Of a DNA stretch of 8,403 bases, positions 1 to 6,704 are shown piece by piece (position 1 is the first letter of the stretch; each line of letters begins with the position of its first letter). Location of the stretch: the NCBI GenBank assembly GCA_002343485.1, contig DDST01000015.1, positions 23,238-31,640 of the forward strand, written 5' to 3'. The DNA is from Proteobacteria bacterium UBA2383. Its GTDB lineage: Bacteria; Pseudomonadota; Gammaproteobacteria; Competibacterales; Competibacteraceae. A program made the position numbers and the translations under genes. The notes beneath the pieces were generated by a model. It was not told the DNA's origin. It searched no databases and saw only the letters and a list, made by a program, of their open reading frames with translations.

Positions 1-2
1 CC

Positions 3-1931
3 CAGCGGATTGCCTCCGGCGATGTCCCCCCGCCGCTTCAAGATGTGACCCTACGGGTTTTGGATGTAGGCCTGTTGCAAGCCGGGGCCAGCATGAAGGG
101 TGAATTCGAGAACCGGCTGCGGCAGGTGATCGACGAAGTGCAATCCTCCCCCAAGCCAATCATTTTGTTCATCGACGAAGCGCACACACTCATCGGCGCT
201 GGCGGCGCGGCAGGGACTGGTGACGCGGCCAATCTGCTTAAACCGGCTCTAGCACGGGGTAAATTGCGCACCATTGCCGCTACGACCTGGGCCGAGTACA
301 AGAAACATATCGAGAAAGACCCGGCACTGACCCGGCGCTTCCAGGTCGTGCAGGTCGGTGAGCCGAGCGAGGAAAAAACCATCCTGATGATGCGCGGCAT
401 GGCGTCAACCATGGAACAGCACCACCGCGTGCAGATTCTTGACGAAGCGCTCGAGGCAGCTGTCAAACTGTCGCATCGCTACATTCCAGCCCGCCAACTG
501 CCAGACAAAGCCGTCAGTCTACTGGACACTGCCAGCGCTCGGGTGGCAATCAGTCTGCACGCGGTGCCCGCTGAGGTCGAAGACTGCCGCCGCCGCATCG
601 AGGCGCTGAACACTGAACTGGAAATCATCGGGCGGGAGACTGCCGTCGGTATCGATACCGTCCAACGCCAAACCGATGCCAATGAAAAACTACAAGCCGA
701 GCAAGTGCGATTAACGGAATTAGACACCCGTTGGCAGGAAGAAAAAGGGCTGGTTGACCAGATTCTCGAACTGCGCGCCAAACTGCGCAATGCCAATGGT
801 ACGGTCGAAGCAGACCCGGTAGCGGCAGAACCTGATCCAGAGCGTCCCGCACGACTGGCGGAATTGAAAGATCTCCAGACAAAGTTGCATGCGCTACAGG
901 GTGAAAAGCCACTGATTCTGCCGGATGTTGATGCTCAGGCAGTGGCGTCGGTAGTCGCCGACTGGACCGGCATCCCGGTCGGGCGCATGGTGAAGAATGA
1001 AATTGAAACTGTACTGAAGTTGGCCGACCTTCTTAACCGCCGCATCGTCGGCCAGCGCCATGCCTTGGACATGATTGCTCGACGCATTCAAACCTCCCGT
1101 GCGGCGTTGGACAATCCCAACAAACCGATTGGCGTCTTCATGCTGGCTGGCCCGTCGGGTGTGGGCAAAACCGAAACAGCACTGGCTCTCGCGGAATCGC
1201 TGTACGGCGGTGAACAAAATGTCATCACCATCAATATGAGCGAATTCCAGGAGGCACACACCGTCTCCACGCTCAAGGGCGCTCCCCCCGGCTATGTCGG
1301 TTATGGCGAAGGCGGCGTGCTGACCGAGGCGGTGCGGCGGCGCCCCTACAGCGTAGTACTGCTGGATGAGGTGGAAAAAGCCCACCATGACGTGCATGAG
1401 ATCTTTTTCCAGGTGTTTGACAAGGGTTGGATGGAGGATGGCGAAGGACGATTCATCGACTTCAAGAATACGCTGATCCTATTGACCACCAATGTTGGCA
1501 CCGATCTGATTGCCAACATGTGCAAGGACCCGGAACTGCTGCCTGACCCTGAAGGCCTTGGCAAGGCGCTGCGCGAACCGTTGCTTAAAGTATTCCCACC
1601 AGCACTGCTGGGCCGGTTGGTAACAATTCCCTACTATCCGCTCAGTGATGCGATGATCGGTGATATCGTCCGCCTGCAACTAGGCCGGATCGAGAAGCGG
1701 ATTCTGGAGAATCACAAGGTGCCATTTGTCTACGACGACGATGTGGTCAAACTGATCGTCAGCCGCTGCACGGAGCTAGAAAGCGGTGGACGCATGGTGG
1801 ACGCGATCTTGACTAATACCGTGCTGCCAGCAATCAGCGAGGAGTTTTTGAAACGGATCATGGCAGGGCAACTGGTGGTACAGGTACAGGTACAGGTGCA
1901 GGACGGCGAGTTTGCTTACCAGTTTGATTAA
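3..1931 (+). CDS. clpV: Type VI secretion AAA+ ATPase ClpV (TssH), 5'-truncated by the window edge
   Basis: This is a class 1 Clp/Hsp100 ATPase. In type VI secretion, ClpV disassembles the contracted TssB/TssC sheath in the cytoplasm so its subunits can be reused. The frame is open to the first bases, so the true start lies upstream, and the GTG at 45 is internal. The fragment has 642 residues, against roughly 850-900 for the family, and begins just after the missing first Walker A. Visible parts are the NBD1 Walker B (ILFIDEAH, about 159-182), an NBD1 arginine-finger region (LTRRF), a charged coiled-coil middle domain (about 570-910) with a Pro/Asp/Glu-rich stretch, the NBD2 Walker A GPSGVGKT (1149-1172), the pore-loop motif GYVGYGEGG, the NBD2 Walker B VVLLDE (1353-1370), and a C-terminal small domain. 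The wording FFQVFDKGWMEDGEGR with LLTTNVG is ClpV-like; ClpB has LLQVLDDGRLTDGQGR there. Other T6SS genes are presumably to the left. The C-terminus carries a Val-Gln repeat. Confidence 0.93.
   Translation, partial: QRIASGDVPPPLQDVTLRVLDVGLLQAGASMKGEFENRLRQVIDEVQSSPKPIILFIDEAHTLIGAGGAAGTGDAANLLKPALARGKLRTIAATTWAEYKKHIEKDPALTRRFQVVQVGEPSEEKTILMMRGMASTMEQHHRVQILDEALEAAVKLSHRYIPARQLPDKAVSLLDTASARVAISLHAVPAEVEDCRRRIEALNTELEIIGRETAVGIDTVQRQTDANEKLQAEQVRLTELDTRWQEEKGLVDQILELRAKLRNANGTVEADPVAAEPDPERPARLAELKDLQTKLHALQGEKPLILPDVDAQAVASVVADWTGIPVGRMVKNEIETVLKLADLLNRRIVGQRHALDMIARRIQTSRAALDNPNKPIGVFMLAGPSGVGKTETALALAESLYGGEQNVITINMSEFQEAHTVSTLKGAPPGYVGYGEGGVLTEAVRRRPYSVVLLDEVEKAHHDVHEIFFQVFDKGWMEDGEGRFIDFKNTLILLTTNVGTDLIANMCKDPELLPDPEGLGKALREPLLKVFPPALLGRLVTIPYYPLSDAMIGDIVRLQLGRIEKRILENHKVPFVYDDDVVKLIVSRCTELESGGRMVDAILTNTVLPAISEEFLKRIMAGQLVVQVQVQVQDGEFAYQFD
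1877..1900 (+). repeat. Four-copy hexamer GGTACA repeat inside clpV
   Basis: Three perfect copies of GGTACA are followed by one variant, GGTGCA. In frame they encode alternating Val-Gln about 10 residues before the ClpV C-terminus. The unit is 6 bp, so gain or loss of a copy would keep the reading frame and change only the length of the Val-Gln run. Confidence 0.9.
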
Positions 1932-1964
1932 AACTACCAACCAACAGGCTGGATTCTTGCTGAC

Positions 1965-1987
1965 AGCAACGCTATCTTGCTAGTTTT
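1965..1987 (+). terminator. Possible weak terminator after clpV
   Basis: AGCAA (1965-1969) and TTGCT (1977-1981) can form a 5-bp stem around a 7-nt loop, followed by AG and four T. An earlier TTGCT (1957-1961) could pair with the same AGCAA. It lies 34 bp after the clpV stop. The stem and T run are short, so this is a weak candidate. The rest of the gap to position 2060 shows one further small hairpin, CCTGG-CTT-CCAGG at 2007-2019, and no convincing promoter. Confidence 0.3.
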
Positions 1988-2060
1988 CACGCCTGGATCG
2001 CCGCTGCCTGGCTTCCAGGGTCATAGATTCCTTTAGCATTCATTCCAGGAGAGGATCTCG

Positions 2061-2318
2061 ATGGTCGAGTTCGATGAGGTGCGGCAGTTAATCGGCGAGA
2101 TATTGCAATTGGGCAACCGGGTGCAAAAATTCACCCCGGATACCCCATTGTTAGGCAGCATCCCGGAATTCGACTCAATGGCAGTAGTGACCCTGATCAA
2201 CGCGGTAGAGGAGCGCTTTGATATCATGATCGCGGATGATGAGATCAGTGCCGAAACCTTCGAGACGGTTGGTAAGATCTATATGTTCATCCGTGATAAG
2301 GTCATGGCTGGAACCTGA
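2061..2318 (+). CDS. Stand-alone acyl carrier protein
   Basis: The 85-aa product has the size and pattern of a single phosphopantetheine carrier domain: an acidic four-helix protein with the attachment motif around Ser39 (EFDSMAVV). The serine would carry a 4'-phosphopantetheine arm loaded with an acyl or aminoacyl group in the cytoplasm. The ATG is well supported by AGGAGAGG at 2047-2054, 6 nt upstream. From memory, the DSMAVV core and the helix after it (TLINAVEERFDIMIADDEISAETFETVG) look more like the carrier proteins found in exosortase/PEP-CTERM and similar specialised biosynthetic loci than like housekeeping AcpP, which reads LGADSLDTVE. No ligase, ketosynthase or exosortase is in view. 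It follows clpV by 129 bp and is convergent with glgB, so it may be its own unit. The carrier fold is confident; the pathway is unknown. Confidence 0.85.
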   Translation: MVEFDEVRQLIGEILQLGNRVQKFTPDTPLLGSIPEFDSMAVVTLINAVEERFDIMIADDEISAETFETVGKIYMFIRDKVMAGT

Positions 2319-2342
2319 TCGACCGTGATTGATCCGTTTTTT
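2317..2342 (+). terminator. Rho-independent terminator overlapping the carrier-protein stop codon
   Basis: GATCGA (2317-2322) pairs with TTGATC (2329-2334), including one G-U pair, around the loop CCGTGA. The stem is followed by CG and six T (2337-2342). The first two stem bases are the last two bases of the TGA stop codon. The stem is not GC-rich, so strength is uncertain, but its position and T run fit an end signal for a monocistronic carrier gene. Confidence 0.5.
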
Positions 2343-2364
2343 GGTGAGGAATTTCAAGGAACTG

Positions 2365-2383
2365 AGCCTGCCTATCGCAGGCT
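2365..2383. repeat. Perfect 7-bp hairpin between convergent genes
   Basis: AGCCTGC (2365-2371) and GCAGGCT (2377-2383) are exact inverse complements around CTATC. No T run follows on either strand. Placed between the converging carrier gene and glgB, it could help stop or protect both transcripts. Confidence 0.6.
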
Positions 2384-2412
2384 AGTGAACTAACACCCGC
2401 CCAAATCGAGCA

Positions 2413-2441
2413 CCCGCCCTCCCCTCATGGAGAGGGCTGGG
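2413..2441. repeat. GC-rich imperfect hairpin 22 bp downstream of the glgB stop
   Basis: CCC-G-CCCTC (2413-2421) can pair with GAGGG-CT-GGG (2432-2441), giving eight GC-rich pairs with one small internal loop. It is the second structure in the short gap between the convergent genes and could serve as the glgB end signal, though no T run follows on the minus strand. Its pyrimidine-rich/purine-rich arms resemble dispersed intergenic repeats seen in some gammaproteobacterial genomes, but only one copy is in this window. Confidence 0.45.
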
Positions 2442-2462
2442 GAATACTGCTCCGTAGGGAAA

Positions 2463-4796
2463 TTACTCCGGCTGTGCCAATTCTTCTTCGTTAGCCAATT
2501 GTGCCTTGGTGACTACCGCCTCGGGTAAAGCGCTTGCCGCCGAAACTATTTCGTCCGGCACCAGATTGTTCGCAACCTCGACAGCAGCCACCGCTAGCTT
2601 CGGTGGTGGCGGCTCCTGCGGACGGAGGACCAAGCCACCCAATGGTGGTACAGTAATCGTGACCGAGTAGGGGCGGTCCATCCAAGGCTGATCCTCAGCA
2701 ATCAAATCCATTCCGCCATTGCCCACGCCACTGCCCGCGTAATAGTGTGAATCAGAGTTAAAAACCTCCGTATAGCGACCGGCGCGTGGCACCCCAATCC
2801 GGTAACCATGGCGAGGCACCGGGGTAAAGTTGACCACCACCACCAAGAAATCGTCGTCTTTCTTACGCAGATAACTCAGGATCGATTGCTCCGCATCATG
2901 GCAGTCAATCCAATCGAAACCCTGCCATTCAAATTCATAGTAATGCAACGCCGATTCACTGTGATAGAGCCGATTCAGATCTCTAACTAGCAGTTGCATA
3001 CCCTTGTGAAAATCGTATTGCAAGACATACCAGTCAAGCGTGACTGCACTGTTCCATTCGGTGCCCTGGCCAAATTCGGTACCCATGAACAACAGTTTCT
3101 TGCCAGGATGGGTGAACATGTAGAGATAGAGCAGCCGGAGATTGGCAAAACGCTGCCATTCATCGCCTGGCATCTTGTTGATCATCGAGCCCTTACCATG
3201 CACCACCTCGTCATGCGAAAACGGTAGCATGAAATTCTCGGTGAAGCAGTACAACATGCTGAAAGTCAGCAGGTCGTGGTGATATTTGCGATGAATGGGA
3301 TTCTGGGCCATATAGCGCAGAGTATCGTTCATCCAACCCATGTTCCATTTCATGCTGAACCCCAGCCCGCCTAGATAGGTCGGCCGGGTCACCTGTGGCC
3401 AAGAAGTGGATTCCTCGGCGATCACCATCGCGCCGGGATGCTCACTATGCACGACCGTGTTCAGTTCGCGCATGAAGTCGATGGCTTCCAGGTTCTCGCG
3501 GCCACCATACTTGTTGGGGATCCACTCACCTTCTTTGCGTGAATAATCCAGATAAAGCATGGATGCAACCGCATCGACCCGCAGTCCGTCGAGATGAAAT
3601 TCTTCGATCCAATACAGGGCACTGGACAGCAGGAAGTTCTTCACCTCATAGCGCCCAAAGTTAAAGATCAATGTACCCCAGTCGAGATGTTCACCCTTGC
3701 GCGGGTCCGTGTGTTCGTACAGTGCTTCACCATCGAAGCGGGCCAAACCGGATGCGTCCTTGGGGAAATGCGCTGGCACCCAGTCAAGAATCACGCCCAC
3801 ATCGTGCTGGTGGCAATAGTCGATGAAATAACGGAAATCATCTGGAGTGCCGAACCGGCTGGTCGGCGCGTAATAACCGGTAGTCTGATAGCCCCAAGAA
3901 GCGTCATAGGGATGCTCCGTGATCGGCAGCAGTTCGATGTGGCTAAAGCCTAAATCCTTAACATACTCGACCAATTGGTGAGCCAGTTCTCGATAGCCAA
4001 TGAACTCACCTTCCCCACCACGCCGCCATGAACCCAAATGGACCTCGTAAATTGACATGGGTGTATGCAGCCAGTCAGCGGACTTGCGCTTATCCAGCCA
4101 TTCTTCATCGCGCCAAGCATAGGTGTTTGGTTTGGTGACGATAGTAGCAGTGCTGGGCCGAAGCTCAAAATGCTGGCCGTAGGGATCAGATTTCAGCAAG
4201 ATAGCACTGCTGTGGCGGTTACGAATTTCGAACTTGTACAGGTCACCAGGGCAGAGATTAGGGATGAACAACTCCCAGATGCCACTACCACCGCGCACCC
4301 GCATTGGGTGAATCCGTCCGTCCCAGCGGTTGAAGTTACCGACCACACTGACCCGTTCTGCATTTGGCGCCCAAACCGCGAACAAAACGCCAGCGACCCC
4401 ATCGGCCGCGTGCTGGTGCGCCCCCAAGAAGCGATAGGCATGCCAGTGTTTGCCTTCACCAAACAAGTACAGGTCAAAATCAGGCAGTTGCGGCGGGAAG
4501 CAGTAGGGATCGTAGGAAATATGCTCGTGATGGTCAGAATCACGCCAGATCAGCCGATAGCGATCCGGTATCTGATCAACCTTGCCCTGCCATTCGAACA
4601 GATCAGTGTTGGGAACGCGCTCCATCGACAGGTTGCCCTCGGCGATATGTACTTCCTGGGCATAAGGCAAATGGGCGCGTACCACAACCTTTTTGTCCTG
4701 AGGGTGGCGGCCCAGCACGGCAAAAGGATCATGATGGCGTGCTTCAATAATGCGTTGCAATTCGGGATTAAGTTTCGGACTCGTCACGTTATTCAT
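2463..4796 (-). CDS. glgB: 1,4-alpha-glucan branching enzyme GlgB
   Basis: GlgB cuts alpha-1,4-glucan chains and rejoins the piece through an alpha-1,6 bond, making branches in glycogen in the cytoplasm. The 777 residues show an N-terminal module typical of long GlgB proteins (about 10-110), a CBM48 domain (about 137-225, with FAVWAPNAERVSVVGNFNRW) and a GH13 barrel. Catalytic motifs are DWVPAH (338-343), GLRVDAV with nucleophile Asp408, AEESTSW with acid/base Glu461, and FSHDEVVHG with Asp529. These lie three residues from the E. coli Asp405, Glu458 and Asp526. The usual end (VPPLGGLVL, about 724) is followed by about 50 extra residues rich in Pro, Ala, Val and Glu. The ATG at 4796 gives the usual N-terminus, although only AGG lies upstream, directly adjacent. 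A GTG at 4856 would add 20 residues with no better ribosome site. It is a lone gene here, with no other glg genes in view. Confidence 0.96.
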   Translation of the reverse strand: MNNVTSPKLNPELQRIIEARHHDPFAVLGRHPQDKKVVVRAHLPYAQEVHIAEGNLSMERVPNTDLFEWQGKVDQIPDRYRLIWRDSDHHEHISYDPYCFPPQLPDFDLYLFGEGKHWHAYRFLGAHQHAADGVAGVLFAVWAPNAERVSVVGNFNRWDGRIHPMRVRGGSGIWELFIPNLCPGDLYKFEIRNRHSSAILLKSDPYGQHFELRPSTATIVTKPNTYAWRDEEWLDKRKSADWLHTPMSIYEVHLGSWRRGGEGEFIGYRELAHQLVEYVKDLGFSHIELLPITEHPYDASWGYQTTGYYAPTSRFGTPDDFRYFIDYCHQHDVGVILDWVPAHFPKDASGLARFDGEALYEHTDPRKGEHLDWGTLIFNFGRYEVKNFLLSSALYWIEEFHLDGLRVDAVASMLYLDYSRKEGEWIPNKYGGRENLEAIDFMRELNTVVHSEHPGAMVIAEESTSWPQVTRPTYLGGLGFSMKWNMGWMNDTLRYMAQNPIHRKYHHDLLTFSMLYCFTENFMLPFSHDEVVHGKGSMINKMPGDEWQRFANLRLLYLYMFTHPGKKLLFMGTEFGQGTEWNSAVTLDWYVLQYDFHKGMQLLVRDLNRLYHSESALHYYEFEWQGFDWIDCHDAEQSILSYLRKKDDDFLVVVVNFTPVPRHGYRIGVPRAGRYTEVFNSDSHYYAGSGVGNGGMDLIAEDQPWMDRPYSVTITVPPLGGLVLRPQEPPPPKLAVAAVEVANNLVPDEIVSAASALPEAVVTKAQLANEEELAQPE

Positions 4797-4898
4797 CCTG
4801 TTGTGTTGACGGTGGAGGCCGCGCCCAGCAGCATTTGATACTTCGGACCGCAACACCTGATAACGAAGTTGCAGGCAAGTATCATGACATTACCTGAG

Positions 4899-4928
4899 AT
4901 TGAAAAACCAGTGAACGTCTGCGGTCAA
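4899..4928 (-). promoter_or_regulatory. Candidate sigma-70-type promoter for glgB
   Basis: On the minus strand TTGACC (4928-4923) is followed after 18 nt by TTCAAT (4904-4899), matching five of six and four of six consensus bases. Transcription would start near 4892, giving a leader of about 95 nt before the ATG at 4796. The spacing is acceptable but the -10 is weak, so this is a hypothesis. Confidence 0.28.
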
Positions 4929-4930
4929 GC

Positions 4931-4960
4931 GCTAAGTATGCCTATCGTTCGGCTAAGTAT
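4931..4960. repeat. 9-bp direct repeats two helical turns apart upstream of glgB
   Basis: GCTAAGTAT occurs exactly at 4931-4939 and again at 4952-4960, with start points 21 bp apart. Equivalent bases would therefore face the same side of the helix. The pair ends 2 bp upstream of the candidate -35 box (4928-4923), the place where an activator commonly binds. The regulator is unknown. Confidence 0.55.
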
Positions 4961-5057
4961 AACGCCGATCGCTCTGGATAATTTCTTATATGGGATTATA
5001 TCGCGAGACAGGGCTGCCAGCCGCAGGAAGCTGCAGTTCGCCACGACTATCCCTATG

Positions 5058-5092
5058 CGGTTTAAAAACCGTTCTCCCGCCTTACAGGCCGG
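5058..5092 (-). terminator. Possible terminator region of sqr: two small hairpins
   Basis: Reading the minus strand away from the sqr stop, the first hairpin is GCCT-GTA-AGGC (5089-5079), extendable by CC/GG across a G-G mismatch. About ten bases later comes CGGTTTTTAAACCG (5071-5058), a self-complementary element carrying five T. Together they could end the sqr transcript. Neither is a textbook stem followed directly by a T run. Confidence 0.35.
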
Positions 5093-5117
5093 TGAGGAGT
5101 TGAGAGGAAATATTGGT

Positions 5118-6389
5118 CTATTCCAGCCGTTCAATGCCGAGCAACCGGAAAGCATATTTTTCGTAGATTGGTTCCGCCGCGCCAGTCTTCATTTTATGGA
5201 TAAAGTACTTTTCAAAAGCAATTTTAGTATAGTGAACCCACTTGCCTTTCTTGAACCAGTTAACATTGCGTGGCGGAATCTGCGGTAGCGCTACGAATGC
5301 CGCACCGGTATCGCCCATATCTGCTAAACAAATGGCGTTCCAGGTACCCTTGGCAGTGGCCGGCTGGCCGTTTAAATCAGCCTGGATATTCTGGACAATC
5401 GCCGATACCATCGATTCGATCATATAGCCCGTCTTAGGGGCACCGGTTGGTACTGGAGTAGTCTCGACTGGCGGAATCGCTACACACACGCCTGCTGAGA
5501 AAATGTTGCGGTATTTCGGGCTGCGCTGATTAGCGTCGATCAGCACGAATCCGCGAGGATTGCATAACCCGTCCACCGCAGCAACCGGGTCCACACCACG
5601 AAACGCCGGCAGGGTCATAGCGAATCGAAAAGGCACCTGATGTTCCTTGACGACCTCCCCTCGATCATTGTATTCCTCGACAATCGCATGGTCAGACTCA
5701 ACCCGGGTTGTTTTGGCATTGGTGATCCATTTGATATGCCGGCTGCGCAACTCCGATTCCAGCATACCCTTAGAATCGCCAACACCACTCAAACCCAGGT
5801 GGCCGATATAAGGTTCGCTGGTGACCAGCGTCATCGGTACATGTTTGCGCAGTTTACGTTTGCGCAGATCGGCATCAAGGATGAAGGCGCTCTCGTAAAC
5901 TGGCCCGAAACAACTCGCCATGGGCATGGCACCCACCAGGACAGGACCGGGATCATCGCAGAATTTTTCGTAATCTTCATAGGCAGCCTGAGCATGATCC
6001 ACAGTGCATACCGAATGAGTATGGCCGTTTAACGGCCCGCCACCGGGCACCTCATCGAAGGCCAGCTTAGGGCCTGTAGTGATGACCAGGTAGTCATAAT
6101 CTAACGCCTGCCCGCCTTGTACTGTGATCCGGTTATGCTCAGCATCAATATGGAGAACAGGCCGGCCGATGAAGCGGATGCCTTGCTTTTCAAGATAGGG
6201 GCCGATAGGGAATGCGATATCCCCGCGCCGGCGCCAGCCCACCAGCAGCCAAGGATTGGATGGAACGTACTGGAACTCCTCACTGGCATTGATAACTGTG
6301 ATTTCGTGCGTTTTGCCTAATTTTTCATGGGCCTCGTAAGCAAATGAGAGACCTCCAATGCCTGCGCCTATGACGACGATGTGAGCCAT
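5118..6389 (-). CDS. sqr: Sulfide:quinone oxidoreductase, Acidithiobacillus ferrooxidans-like
   Basis: This FAD flavoprotein oxidises sulfide to zero-valent sulfur or polysulfide and passes the electrons to membrane quinone. The family is peripheral on the periplasmic side of the inner membrane. The protein begins MAHIVVIGAGIGG, a dinucleotide-fold FAD motif. It keeps the three redox cysteines of the structurally known A. ferrooxidans enzyme: Cys128 (SVCTVDH), Cys160 (ASCFGP) and Cys354 (NAICLADMGD). The conserved PPVETTPVPTGAPKTGYM segment and an aromatic/basic C-terminal end (FEKYFIHKMKTG), probably the membrane-contact helices, are also present. The ATG at 6389 is preferred because GGGAGG (6401-6396 on the minus strand) lies 6 nt upstream. 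An in-frame ATG at 6395 touches that site and would add Met-Ala. There is no classical signal peptide, as is usual for the family. It is divergent from a cytochrome lipoprotein gene. From memory the whole length resembles the A. ferrooxidans enzyme, so confidence is high. Confidence 0.94.
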   Translation of the reverse strand: MAHIVVIGAGIGGLSFAYEAHEKLGKTHEITVINASEEFQYVPSNPWLLVGWRRRGDIAFPIGPYLEKQGIRFIGRPVLHIDAEHNRITVQGGQALDYDYLVITTGPKLAFDEVPGGGPLNGHTHSVCTVDHAQAAYEDYEKFCDDPGPVLVGAMPMASCFGPVYESAFILDADLRKRKLRKHVPMTLVTSEPYIGHLGLSGVGDSKGMLESELRSRHIKWITNAKTTRVESDHAIVEEYNDRGEVVKEHQVPFRFAMTLPAFRGVDPVAAVDGLCNPRGFVLIDANQRSPKYRNIFSAGVCVAIPPVETTPVPTGAPKTGYMIESMVSAIVQNIQADLNGQPATAKGTWNAICLADMGDTGAAFVALPQIPPRNVNWFKKGKWVHYTKIAFEKYFIHKMKTGAAEPIYEKYAFRLLGIERLE

Positions 6390-6704
6390 TGCCATCCTCC
6401 CGAATCTTTCTCAGGGTTCTTGCGGTTATTGGTAGAGGTCGTCTGATGTATAACGATTCTATCAATCCAGTTCCATAACCATATTGAAATCAATTGACTC
6501 TTTAAAGACAACCACTTGGTGTTTAAAATTCGCTTACTTAATGTATTAGAATTAAATTATAGAGGACCCAGATCAAATTGTATGTAGTCGATTGCCGATC
6601 CGGTCGTTTTCACCCAGGCTGAAGGGCATCCGCGCACGCCTGGAGTCTGATAAGATGCGTATCGTATCATCTAAACCCGTCTAAACTTATCCAAAGGACG
6701 ATCC
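6390..6704. promoter_or_regulatory. 315-bp AT-rich divergent control region between sqr and the cytochrome gene
   Basis: No gene is seen here. The stretch from about 6450 to 6575 is clearly richer in A and T than its surroundings and should hold the sqr promoter. The best single element is a perfect TATAAT on the minus strand (6561-6556), with CATACA 17 nt upstream as a weak -35. This would give sqr a leader of roughly 160 nt. Nearer the cytochrome gene are an inverted repeat CCAGGC/GCCTGG (6614-6619 and 6638-6643) and a direct repeat TCTAAAC (6670-6676 and 6680-6686) spaced by 10 bp, one helical turn. AAAGGA at 6693-6698 is the cytochrome ribosome site. Exact promoters cannot be fixed by eye. 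Confidence 0.45.

Larger units (their letters stand above)
4797..5117. other. 321-bp gap between glgB and sqr: promoter region and hairpins, no gene
   Basis: Both flanking genes are on the minus strand, so this is downstream of sqr and upstream of glgB. It holds a promoter candidate (4899-4928), a pair of direct repeats (4931-4960), an AT-rich patch near 4978-5000 (TATAATCCCATATAAG on the minus strand), and two hairpins near the sqr end (5058-5092). Reading frames crossing it on either strand have no recognisable family, and the longer ones run antisense into sqr or glgB, so none is called. Confidence 0.6.

Noticed and set aside
38..466. 142-codon minus-strand open frame opposite clpV
   Set aside because: Serine/arginine-rich low-complexity translation typical of an antisense shadow; the plus strand encodes conserved AAA+ motifs there.
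3..1931. ClpB chaperone in place of ClpV
   Set aside because: The NBD2 segment after Walker B has the ClpV wording (FFQVFDKGWMEDGEGR, LLTTNVG) and the middle domain is not the long ClpB type.
4065..4838. 257-codon plus-strand open frame opposite glgB
   Set aside because: It lies antisense to the conserved N-terminal half of glgB and its translation has no recognisable domain; the glgB strand carries clear catalytic and CBM48 motifs.
4797..4856. GTG start at 4856 that would extend GlgB by 20 residues
   Set aside because: The added residues are not typical of GlgB, no ribosome site precedes the GTG, and the ATG at 4796 keeps catalytic residues three positions from those of E. coli.
4869..5288. 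139-codon plus-strand open frame across the glgB-sqr gap
   Set aside because: Its second part is antisense to the conserved sqr C-terminus, it has no clear ribosome site, and no family is recognisable.
5640..6032. 130-codon plus-strand open frame inside sqr
   Set aside because: Antisense to the SQR core, including the Cys160 region, with no independent support.
6390..6395. Upstream in-frame ATG of sqr
   Set aside because: It abuts the GGGAGG ribosome site with no spacing; the second ATG has 6-nt spacing and gives the family-typical MAH start.
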